Positions 24,201 through 36,200 of a stretch of 64,000 nt of DNA are shown in pieces. The stretch covers positions 558,001 to 622,000 of the forward strand of contig VZRG01000304.1 of NCBI GenBank assembly GCA_013397435.1. The letters are read 5' to 3'. The position numbers and the translations under genes were made by a program. Source of the DNA: Erythrocercus mccallii. Taxonomy: Eukaryota > Chordata > Aves > Passeriformes > Dicruridae. Each line of letters begins with the position of its first letter. Position 1 is the first letter of the stretch. The notes under the pieces are model-generated. The model did not search any database and was not told the origin of the DNA. It worked only from the letters and a program-made list of their open reading frames with translations.

Positions 24201-27200
24201 ATTTGAGGTGTCATTTTTATGCTTTTGCTGCAGATCAGAATGGGTGTATCACTAGCAGAAGTAAAAGTATCCTGTTTTAGCAGCTGCTGTTGCCTCCACT
24301 GTTGAGAGAGTAGCATGAGGAAATGGGCGTATCTAAAATTAGGTGATTGGCATGAGGCTAAAAAGAAGCTTTCTGCAGTTCACGTGCTTGTTTATATGCA
24401 GTTAGGTATATGTTGGTAGTCTAAAGATAGAATAAACAGAGGAAAGACAATGAAAATAGTCCACTAAACCACATTGATGCCTTCTCTCACCTAGAACTGA
24501 AGAGATACAAGGAAGTGCTGAATCTGGCATACTTTCTTCCTTTTTTTTACATTCCTGTTGTTCAGAGACTTCACAAGCTAAAAATAGTCAGCAAATCATA
24601 AACATAAAATCATAAAACAGACATCTGTCAGGTTCATTAAAGCACCTCATGTGTATCCTCTTAAATTGGAGACACAGTACATTACTGGGAATCTGATTTT
24701 GATAAGCCCATATCCTAAATACAAGGGAAATAACTGCAGTTAATGGAGAAGACCTAAGATCTAATAAGCACATATTTGCTGGTGATACTTTTTTATCTTT
24801 CAATTCCTTAGCAGTAGAAGATAGGAAGTTGTTTATTGGAATGATATCCAAGAAGTGCAATGAAAATGATATTCGAGTGATGTTCTCCCCCTTTGGGCAG
24901 ATTGAAGAATGCAGGATATTACGGGGCCCAGATGGCCTGAGCCGAGGTAAGCAAAGCAAGGAGCTTTTTTGGCAGTTTAAGGGTGCTGGATGCTGCCTTT
25001 TGCATCTCAGCCTAGCATTTGAGCTTCTTCTGTGATTCCCACCTACACTTCCTCCCTGCCCAGTAAGCATTTTCATTCCTGTATTCATCCCAATAATTGT
25101 GGAGGTAGTGAACAACTTTGATCCCTTTTTGTTCTTTCCCCAGGTTGTGCATTTGTGACTTTTACAACAAGAGCAATGGCACAAACAGCAATCAAAGCAA
25201 TGCACCAAGCACAAACCATGGAGGTAAAACGAGTTAGTGGGTGTCAGGAGTAGATGTAATTTGTCAGGCAGTCACTATGGAGTTTCAGGGACTAGAGAAC
25301 AGAGAGAAGGACAAGTGCAGTTGTGTGTTTCTTCACAAAAACTGCTCCTGGACCTTTGTGTTGGTTTTACTCTTATTTTTAGAGTTTGAGATAGAAATTT
25401 CATCTGCAGAGAAAATACCAAAATACAAATTAGAATTAAAAACAAACAGGATTTTGAGCCTTTGACTAAATGAATATATATATATATGTGTCTGTATGTA
25501 TGCATAGAGGAGGAGGGAAATGCTTCCAGTGACTGGGTCTTAATTCAGTATTTTTCTGACTGCTGGGGATAGCAAGTGTGTAATTGTTTGAATTGCTGTT
25601 TGCAGGGTTGCTCTTCTCCCATTGTTGTGAAATTTGCAGACACGCAGAAGGACAAAGAGCAGAAACGAATTGCTCAGCAACTTCAGCAACAAATGCAACA
25701 GATCAGTGCTGCCTCAATATGGGGAAACCTGGCTGGTCTCAACACACTTGGACCCCAGTACTTAGCAGTGAGTTCCTGATTTGGGTTCTTTTCATCTCTT
25801 CAGGAATTGGAGTGTCTGCCTGTCTTGCAGTGCTTAATATATTCATTTTTAGAAGGCTCCTGGTAGATAGGAGCTGAGTTCTTAATCCCTATTTTGTGGA
25901 TGAGAAGGCTGAAATTGTATTATGTGCTCTCATCTAGCTGGGATATTTTTATGGGAGGGTTTCAACCTCAGTCACAGTAGCCCTAATTACTGAAACCTTG
26001 GGTTTTTTTCCTGCATTCTGTAGAATGTGCTTTTTTTTTTATATAGTACTGCCTCAACATTAACCATGTAAATGCCCTTTTCATGTCTATCTGATGACAT
26101 AGTTATTGTATTCCTTTATAATTTTCCTTTATTTCAGTCATCCTCTTCCAGTGAAACCTGGAACAGTACTTGGTACTGTCCAAATAGAAAAGATGATCAG
26201 ATTGGAAGCAGAGTAAATAAACCCAAACAACCAAGTGAATAAAAGCAAACCCTACAGAAAATAGAGAGAAGCTACTCTCTTTAGCAAAAATGATGTAACA
26301 GAGGGTAGACTGCAGTTTCATTACAGTTGATTTTGCTAGGTCCCTAAAGGATGAACTTCTCAAAAACTGATGTGCTGTGACTCATGAGGGTTGCCAGAGT
26401 AGTTCAGACAACTGTATTCATGCAATATAAAGTCTGAGGAGCAGTGGTATGGTGAAATGGGAAAATTCTCTTACTACTTTTTAGTTTTGGTAGACTGGAC
26501 TTTTTTTTTTTAAATAGCTAGTTAATGGAAAAAAAATAAAATAAATTTCAAGCTGAAGATGGAAATGTCTCTTATGTCTACTGTACTTAAGAAAAGTAGA
26601 GGAGGTTCCCTCTCCTGGTGGCTCTTTGGTTTTGGCTCTTTGGTATGGCATTGCCATTTGTCCCATGCTGGCAGTGTCAGCTGTAAAGTCTGTTTTGAGG
26701 TAGCATATCCTTAGGGGTGGCAGTCCCACCTTAGGTGCTTTGAATAGGAATTCTCTCTCACTACTGATTCTACTGATTATCTCTTGGTGTATTGGCTATA
26801 ATTTTCCCTCAGCATTGCTGATGTTGAGTGTGGAAAGCAGTATGTTGTTGCTTTGGCTGCAAATGGCTGCATGGGCTGCGTGGAGCTTCACTGTGGTGGT
26901 GCTCTGGCTGTGTTGTTCAAGGAATTCTCTTTACGCTTTGCTATGATGTGGTGCATGGGCTGCAGGAATTCATTTGTGACGGCGCTCTGGCTGTGGTGTG
27001 ATGCAGTTTCTCCCAGAAGCAGAGCCAGCCCTCACTCTCACTCTTGTTTTGTTTTTTGGTGTAATGTCTAGCTTTATTTGCAGCTCCTTCAGCAGACAGC
27101 AGCTGCTTCATCTGGGAACCTGAACACACTGAGCAGCCTCCACCCAATGGGAGGTGAGTTTTCTTCCACCAGAAGACAAAATCAGTGCCAATCAAAAGAG

Positions 27201-30200
27201 AACAAGGGTACACAAAGTAGCCAAAGGGCATTTTAATCTCATTTGAATAACTAGTCCTGATTTTGCCCAGTCCTTTGCAATGACAGGAATTCTCTGCTAC
27301 AAGTGTGGCTGTTCCTTCTTAATCTTAATTAATTATTGTCCCCAAGGTAAGTGGTGGTATCTCCCCAGTCTCTGGCATTTAAAATTATCTTCCCTTATGG
27401 GCAGCAAAAAGAAGGCTCTCTGTATTTGTTTTCATCCAAACAGGTGCATATGTAAAGACCTTTGTTTTGAAATAGGCACTCACTAATGCACATGTTTTCA
27501 GTGATTCTGGATTCTTAGTTTTCCCATTTTCAATGCATTTAAGAATAAAGCATTTAAGTTGGAAATACACTGTTGTTAGGAATGTGAGCTGGTGCTTCAT
27601 TCACATTCTTTTATTCATTCATTTGAATTACAGTTAATTATGCCATTACTGTTAGAGAAAATCAGCTTCATAGGTATGAGCCAAATTCCTTGCTGTGGAC
27701 TGCTAGTCAGAATATTCAGTGAGTATAGCAGTTCTGGGGCTGTATATTGGTTGTCCCTTTTGTCTTCACGCAGTTGGGAATAATAAAACACGTTAGCAAC
27801 TCCATTCATCATATTCTCTAAATTCTTCTGCTGGCATAAAAATCTATAGTTTTGATTTTAATACTGAAGACTTTTTAACTTTTCAAATTACCTCATGGAG
27901 TTTTATGGTAGTTGCCAATATCACGTGCCCTTTCTGTGCAGAACATTGTCCAAAAGTGTCTTTGTAGATCTGACTTGTGTTGACTGGTGCACCCATCAGT
28001 AACAATTACAAGCATTTGCAACGTGTTATAATTTCATATATAAGAATTTTGATTTACACTGGAACTTGATTCTAAATTCAGCTTCCTACGTTGACTTCTT
28101 TCATGTTAGACCTCTTCAGAGCTCTTAGATCTAAGACTCACAAAAAGCAATTTTTTTTAAAAACCTTTCACTAATATCCTGTTTGGGGGTGATCTATAAT
28201 GGATTTTGTTATGCACATGATCCTGCCTTTCCCCCTGTCTTGTGACTGCTTAAAAACAAGATGTAATAAAGAGGAAAGTACAGCAGTAAGGACTGGGGCA
28301 GAGGGAAGGGGTAACTAGCTGAGACTGAGAAGTTTCCAGGGTAATTCCGTCTTCACTATTTAAAAAAAAACAAAAACCCAACCAACCAAAAAAACCTTAA
28401 AAATTTAGAAACCAGACATATAAATAGTGTGTTGCATGGTTATTGTAAATCTGTGATTCTCTACCAAAAAAGTTGTAGTTTACGATCTTGATAACATCTT
28501 AGCTGATCTCCTTTGTTGAAATTCATAGAAAGAAAAATTAAGTAGGTAATTAGATCCCAAACGATATCAGACTTTGTAGACAAAATTTAATCTTGACACT
28601 GTTTGAAAGCAGATGGGAAAACAGTGTGATGACAAGAGGACAGGTGCAGTGTGCACATGACAAACTGCTTCAGTAAGGAACAAGCTGCCCTGTTCTTCAT
28701 TAGCTCCAACACTGGCACTTTTAACCCTCTGCAGTGCAGTAAAATCAAAATAGAAAACTTTGATTTTAACTTCATGCTTTTATGTTACAATGGAATCTTG
28801 AGAATCTAAATAAAGGCAGAATCCACTTGTTTTGGGAACTGAATTTGCCAAAGGAAGCAGATCCTGCCACAAACAGAAAACAATTGAAAATAGTTTAAAA
28901 ACCATACAAACTAAAGGTATTAGAAGTACTTTAGAAAATAATTAGTTTATACTGCGCTGTCACATTCTTATGCTGTCTGTTTACAAACTTAAATTACAAA
29001 ACTGAGGTTATAATTATTTGAGATGTGTGCTTTGCTCCCAAGGTATTACTAAGTATCCAAAAGATGAGATACCACCTCTGCTTAGGATGTTGTGATGTTG
29101 TTAAATGAAGGGTGATTAATTTTGTTTTTAATTAAGTTGGGAATAAATGTTAGGGATTGTCTGAAGTCTGACTGAAGATGAAGAGAGGAGGAATTGTTAA
29201 AATAATCAAAGGTAGATACAAGAAATGGAAAATAAAGGAAAAGTGAAGGGAGACAATTGGAAGAATGGAGCTAGTCTACCAAAGGATAGTTAAAATATAG
29301 AACTCAGGAGGAGATCCATTTTAATGGATTCTCTGGCAGAAAAAGAGAACAAAATACAGTCAGTACAGGCTGTTTTCAGTCAGATTTCATTCAAAAATGG
29401 TGGCTCAAAATGAAGGTGAGTCAGATGAATAAATTGACTAGTGAAATTCATAAACACAAGGGTCCCTTCCTCCCCCTGCAGTATTCCTTGCTCCCTATGC
29501 ACAACATGCCTGAGGTTTCCTAATTTCCTTGCCAGTGTGCTTGACCAGCCTAAACATACATTGGCTGATCCTGTGGTCACGAGTTGCCACTTAACAATTG
29601 TCTCACAATTGACTATTGCTTCTTGGCCGCCAGGGAGACCAAACAGAACATGTTGATGCTCAGCTGATGGTGGGTTGAAGCCATGACTTTGTGGCCTCTG
29701 TGGTATGAGGCCTTTGTGAAAGAATTTTGCAGTTACTGCTGTCCCCGTACAAAGAGTGTGGAGGAACATGAGAGTGGGACAAGTTATTGGCCTGGTGTCT
29801 AGGCAAGTTCTCTAGCTTGCACATGAGCTCTCAGACCCTGGCGTAACTCCTTCGCTTTTGTCGACTGGAGAGAACGCTGCTTGAAAATTTCTGTACTTTG
29901 GAGTCTCCATCTGGCATAATGACTACCTGGCCTTTTCCTGAATCACATCTATCTGAGCAAAGAAAAAGATTTTCAATTATAGCAAGGATTTGCCTTGTAG
30001 AAAAGATGAGTAACTAGTATTAAGCCTGTTGCTTTTAAGCTCCTTCCCGTTGGTCCCTTGTGATGAGCTTGCTGGATCTGTTGCGCTTGGATGATGGTGG
30101 CTCTGACAGGAGAAACTCGGCATTCTCCCCTGTGTTGCAGGCCTGAATGCGATGCAGTTACAGAACCTGGCCGCGTTGGCAGCTGCGGCCAGTGCAGCTC

Positions 30201-33200
30201 AGAATACACCCAGTGGCACCGCTGCACTCACCTCCTCCAGCAGCCCGCTGAGTGTGCTCACCAGCTCAGGTAAGAGACTGCCCATGCTGTAGCCTGACAT
30301 CCCTCGCCCTGGAAGTCCTTTCAGGATAGGTGTCACCTGTTTTGTCTGTCCCTTTTTGTCACTTTCATGTTGATATTTAATGGAGAAACAGTTTGCTAGT
30401 AGATTCACTGGCCTCTGTTTAGGGTAGATATCTTTGCCACCAGCAAAGGCTTTTTTACCTGCTGTGTGTCTTCTTCCAAATGGTCAGATTAATTTAGAGT
30501 AAAAAGAATTTTTGAGGTCATCATGAAGCAGAAAGGTAGGTGACCTACTTCCAGTCGTGTTATTACAATCTCATCACATATTTGGTTTATCTGTGATTTT
30601 AGGCAGGCACTGTGGTAACTACACCCTGTTCCTGTCAATATGGAAATAGAAAATGCCTTTAGCATGAGGCAATGCATTCTGTGCACTAGAACAGTACAGT
30701 TTATATTCCATTAATGAAGACAAAGATATTATAACTTCCTCATAAAAGTAGAATGAGCAGATACCTACCACTTTTCTGGAAAGTAGTTGTCTAGAATTTA
30801 GTGTACGTGTTGAACGTAAAAATTAGTATCTTCCTTTTGCATTGCTTTTTTGTGTCTTGTTTGTTTGGGGTTGGGTTTTTTAACTTTAGGTTATGTACAT
30901 TAACCAGAGGTACTAGAATGTCCAAGCAGTGCTCTTTTACATCCTTATTGTTAAATATGATCATTAAATGCAACAAGCAAAAAACTAACAATAAATTCAA
31001 TTGTGCTTATGGCAGACATACTAAGTTTTTATCACAAATGAGGATCAGTATTCTACTCAGTTATTTCTATCCTAATTTGAGTTATTACTAAATTCTGGCA
31101 TGAGAAGGGAGACCCTGTATTTTCAGGGTGTCAGTTTTCCAGCATCTGTCCTGCAGAGTTGACATTGTCACTTGTGATTGTGAGAGACCAAAGAGGGTTG
31201 GAGGAAGGGGGTTTTAAATTTCCACAGATAGATTTTGAATTGCGTAGGAGGACCAAGGAGCCAGGCTGAGATTATAAAGAGATTACAAAGAAAAGCTGTT
31301 TAGAAAACCTTCTGTCACATGATTGGGAGTTCAACCATGGGTGTTTTGCACAGTTTTCTACTTAAAGAAATTCCCAAGAAAGAATTAGTCCAAAGAGTGT
31401 TCTGTTGCAAGACATTTTTTACATAAAAACTTTGTGGTCTGCAATCCTTAAAAGATTGAAAATTTAAAATTTATCTTGACTCGCAGTTACATATCCTATT
31501 CTATAATTTAAAAACAAAAGAAAACAAAAAACTCTGAAGAGTTCAGACTACATAAGAGCTGCGTTTATAACCCACTAATGTTTCTTCATCATAAAGGAAG
31601 CATGAAGGTGAATATATCTGACAGTTTCTCCTATATTTCTTAATGCTTTGTCAGGTCACAATTTGTTGTGACTGGCCTTTAGAACTATAATTTGTTTATT
31701 GGCTGTCTTGTCTGATGATTGCAGCAAGTCTGTTCTCTGTTTTGTTGAGGTGGAGAAGGGCTGGCAGGTAGTGACATTCAAATGTCAGATGTGCTAGAAA
31801 AAGCAGAGACAGCCCCTTCTCAGAAGTGTGCAGTGAAAGGACAACGGCAATGGATACAAGTTGCAGCTGAGAAAATTCTGATAGAAAAATAAAATTAATG
31901 GCAAGAGTGATCAAGCTCAGGAGCAAGGTGCCACAGGGGCTGTGAAATCTCCATCATTTCAGAGACTGAGAATGCAATTGGAAAGGACGTTTTCAAATTC
32001 AGAGGTTAGATCAGCTCTGAGCAGACTTTTAGACAGGATGATCCACAGAGGTCCCTTTCAAATGAAGTTATGCTACTATTGAGTGTTTCTTTGGAATTGG
32101 CTTCTACTCTGCCAATTTTGGCTGTTCCACAGAACTATGAAGGTACCTTTTTCCTTGATGACAGATGTTTCAGGACTCTGTTCCATTTTTTATCATGCTT
32201 GTGGAGGGGCTAGGGGGTGGGAAGCAGCCCATTTTCCAGTACTTTCAGTGCTGAATTCGAATAACCTTCTGATCATCAGTAATATCAATAAATGTTTGTA
32301 TGACAACAGTTCAGTTATCATGATGGATCAATATGTATTAATATCCTACACAGATTTACACAGCCTTGTAACATGCAGCAGGCACTATTGTATTGCTCTT
32401 TAAACCTAATTACAAGTATAATTTTAAAGAGTAAAGATTAGCTTTGTTCAAAAGAAATAAAAAGTTTTGGAGGGCATGTTGTCTATAAGTAGTCACTGAC
32501 ATCAAATCCTGAAACCGTTCTAGTGCTTTTTGTTAGAGGTATAAATACGCTTCACCTTTTAAAACTACTACACTCAAACTGGGATGAGGGGAAGCCTCAA
32601 TGTGTACAGACACATTGAGTCCCATGATACTTCCTGAAATTATACATCTTTTTAACTCTTTAGTCTTCAAGCAAACTTGAAATTCTATTGTGATTAATAT
32701 TCATGTGTGCATTCACTCTGTCTGTAGTTACATAGAAGGCTGTTGGGCTCCACCCAGAAAACATCTATCCCTCCTGAACCACATCCAGACCTTGAAGACA
32801 CTCAGTATATAGCAGTTCAGTACCGTGTGTTAATAAGTGCCTGCCTTGTCTGAGGGACATATGGCAACATCTACTGGGATAACCTCTTAAACCTAACTGC
32901 AGATGAGATGACTAACTCCTTGACTTCTCTCCATCTGTCATCCAAATGTTCACCTGATGCTTATTTGGACATCTCTCCTCAAATTGCATAATTGGTGGAA
33001 AAATCCAGACAGTCGTTCTGCATAGTTGCCTTCTTGATTTTCTTTCATCTGCACTGATATCATTTATGTCTGGGGAACTTGGAAGTCTACAAAGTGCAGT
33101 CCATGGACTGTGGCTGGGTTACATGTCAGAATGATGGAACTCATAGGTTGTGTATTGTATTGTTATGTATTGTTGTTGTGCTGCCTTCCTACCCATTTCA

Positions 33201-36200
33201 GACAATTTTCTTTAGACAGTTCCAAGCACAGTTTTGTATTTTGATGTAGAATGGGGTGACATAAAACCTTCAGCCTCGCTGAAGATCAGCTCTCAGAACT
33301 GAGCAGTCTGCTGCTGTTACGAAGTTGTTGTTGCAGAGACCATGGCCGTAAATAAACTCTAACTGCTAGCTTGGGAAAGGGACATCCAAGACAATACTAT
33401 ATAGAAGTATCTCAGGGTAGGAGTGTCTTGTCTGCCATCTTTTTGACTTGAGCACCAATAAGAATTACCTGCTTCAGAGGAAAATAGAATGGTTGCAAAC
33501 ATTGAGGTATGTTTCCTTTTCTCTTCCTGCTAAAGGTAACCTCAAACGTCCAGCAAAGCTTAGATGATTTCCCTGGCTTTGATGTGTCTCCAGCAAAATT
33601 GTTTTCAGAGATAGCAAAGTATTTATGGTTTTAGTGGAACTAATTCACCTACAGTTCAGTCAGATTCATTGCCTGAATTTAACTTTTCTTCAAGTCATTG
33701 CTTGAATGCTATGTGACTGGATTCAGATAGACTCACTGTTTTCTCACTTTACCTACCTCCACAAGTTGTTACTTATTTCCTTGTCCAAGTTTCATTATCT
33801 TTATAATAATATGTCTTTCAGTATCTTTCTACAAAGCTATTCTTTATTACATAATCAAATTTTCTGAAAATCTTCTTAAGTATTTTCAGCTACTTCTGTT
33901 AGAATTGCCTTTTTGACTAGATATAACTCAGTAGATAGGTCTAAGAAAACAACCTTAGTTGCAAGAAAAAACCCCAACAACCCACCAAAAACTGCACAGA
34001 AACAATGTTAAGAATTAGGAATGGAGTAAAGAACATGTATAAAAAAATAATAATTTTCCATCCCCATTGCTTTGTTCTCTTTTCTGATCTAAAATATAAC
34101 ACAAGAAAAACAGAAGAACAGAAATGATGACTAGAACAGTGGAACTCTTTCTCTATTAGGAATAGTCTGAAAAATAGAAGACTGACATGGGAGAAGGATA
34201 TGATTACAGCCCATAAATACATTAGGGTTGTGATGAAGATGAATAGGGAAAAAACAGTCTAAAATATCTAAAAAATTAGATATTTCATGAACAGATTTGC
34301 AGGATATCAGCTCAAGTTGTCACCTGATAATTTAAAAGTAAAAACTAGGTTTTTCTTAGCATAGTGCATGATTACATTGCACAAGTTGTGTCTTAGAACA
34401 CAGTAGAGTCCAACAATTTGGTTTTCATTGTGCTGAAAGTAATGAATGAAAATAGTAATTTTATTACAAAGACATTGTGTTTGACTGAAAAAATCCTAGA
34501 TTCCCAGGTAACTCTGTTGATATGTAGGCTATACACAGGAAACATTCCTTTGTAGTTGCCCTGGATTTCTCCTCTACTGTTACTTATCTGCCTTTTGTCA
34601 TCATCAGAAATGGGATGCTGTCTTCAATTCCTACGTACTCAGAATAAAGAAAATACAGACAGATCTTTGTTTTTCTTGGCATTTTCAGTACTAAAGCATT
34701 TCTTGTTTTACCTAAAGAAATATCTGACAAAGGCAGCTAAACTAAAATAACTGTGCTTTTTATAGCGGTTTAATTTATTTAAAAGCACAGCCTTTTAAAG
34801 TAGAGAAGGTATCCCTTTTCTCTCTCACTTTGTTCTCTAGGTATTTTTCCCCCTTAGCTGCTGCTATTTTATTGGGAATAGGTTTGGAAGGGTTTTTGTG
34901 TTCTCATCTGTCAAATATAGTGTCTTTTTGAAATATAAAGATCAGCAATGAAATGTTGCAGAAACAAGCGATATTCTAAAATCAAGGTAACGGTATGATT
35001 TCTGAACTCTGGCTTTTATTTAGTCAGCTGTGCTAATTTTTCTACTAGCTTGAGGATTATATTATAGCTTGTTCTCTGTGTTTTCCCAACATTTATTATG
35101 CTGCTGAAGACAGAAAGTGTCTCCTTTTCGTCAGAGTAAGCATCTTAAAATAGTTTGGGACATTGTCTTCCAATTTTTGATTTATTAGGAGAGTTTGTCT
35201 TTACATGTACTAGAGGAGGTTTGTCATTCTATCTGTTATTTCAAAAAGTGGTATGAAATGCAGCTCTCTGGTTCTTGTGAAGCTTTGGTTAGGTACAACT
35301 ACTTTTGTTATGGGATTGTTAGGCTGTATTCCATTTAAATAGTTCCAATATCCAACCCCAAAAGAGACTTTGTGCCACAAACATGAAGTGCTTGTGAAAC
35401 TGCTTGAAAGATGCTAACAATTCTTTTCAAAGTTTTAGTGGATGTATGCAGCATAATTGAGAATCACAAAAACGTGATGAAAACTGAAAATGCCTCAAAT
35501 TCAGTTCTTTTATCTCCTTGGTCAAACCAATAAATTCCTCTTGCAAGCAGACTACAAGATGCTTTTACAGCATAAATCTTCAGTATCTTTTAATTTTTAG
35601 CAGCCATAAATACTTTCTAGTGCATTTTGTGCAGTAAATATAAACTTTTTGGTTCATAGCAATACACATAGCTTTTCTTCTGCAGTAGTGCACAAACCTA
35701 TTAGAAAGACCACTGCTATATAATCATAAAAATACTGTGCATTTCTTATTTTTTCATGTCCATAAATCTTTGTAGATGACCTCAACATGAACTTCTTTTT
35801 CTTTTAACATACCAGCTTGGAAAATTTATTTTTCTCATGATTTTGATGTTGCCTTCTGTAGAACTAACTCTACCTGGTGTAGAATTTGGTGGGCCATGTA
35901 AGCTGTTACTGTCCTAGGTACTGTATTGGTAGACTTCTCTTACTGAGTCAATGTAGTTGAAGATGTTGCTGGAATAGAGGATAGACTATTTATTTTTGGA
36001 TGTACATTTCAAGACTTTTCTCAGTCCTAGCCCCAGCTGCGACAGCAGGATTTTTAATAGAAAATTATTTAATGTGTCAAAATAATCTGGGTATGTGGTG
36101 TTCCTGTTGTGGCAGTATGGGAAAACAGTATGTTCAGCTTTCTTTAATGTTCCTAGTATCTATGTTGCAGGTCTTTTTCACCTTGAGTGATGTTTCAAGA

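Noticed and set aside
24588..25214. 208-codon minus-strand open frame, among the longest in the window
   Set aside because: It runs antisense across two CELF1 RRM2 exons and the intron between them; its Cys/His-rich start is only the complement of conserved exon codons. No start context, splice signal or family resemblance.
29380..29769. 129-codon minus-strand frame in a CELF1 intron
   Set aside because: GC-richer than its surroundings, but no recognisable domain; could be an unclassified old repeat. Not supported as a gene.
33240..33360. A second ERV LTR near the paired hairpins and AATAAA
   Set aside because: No TG...CA ends or target duplication could be located; kept only as a low-confidence hairpin.
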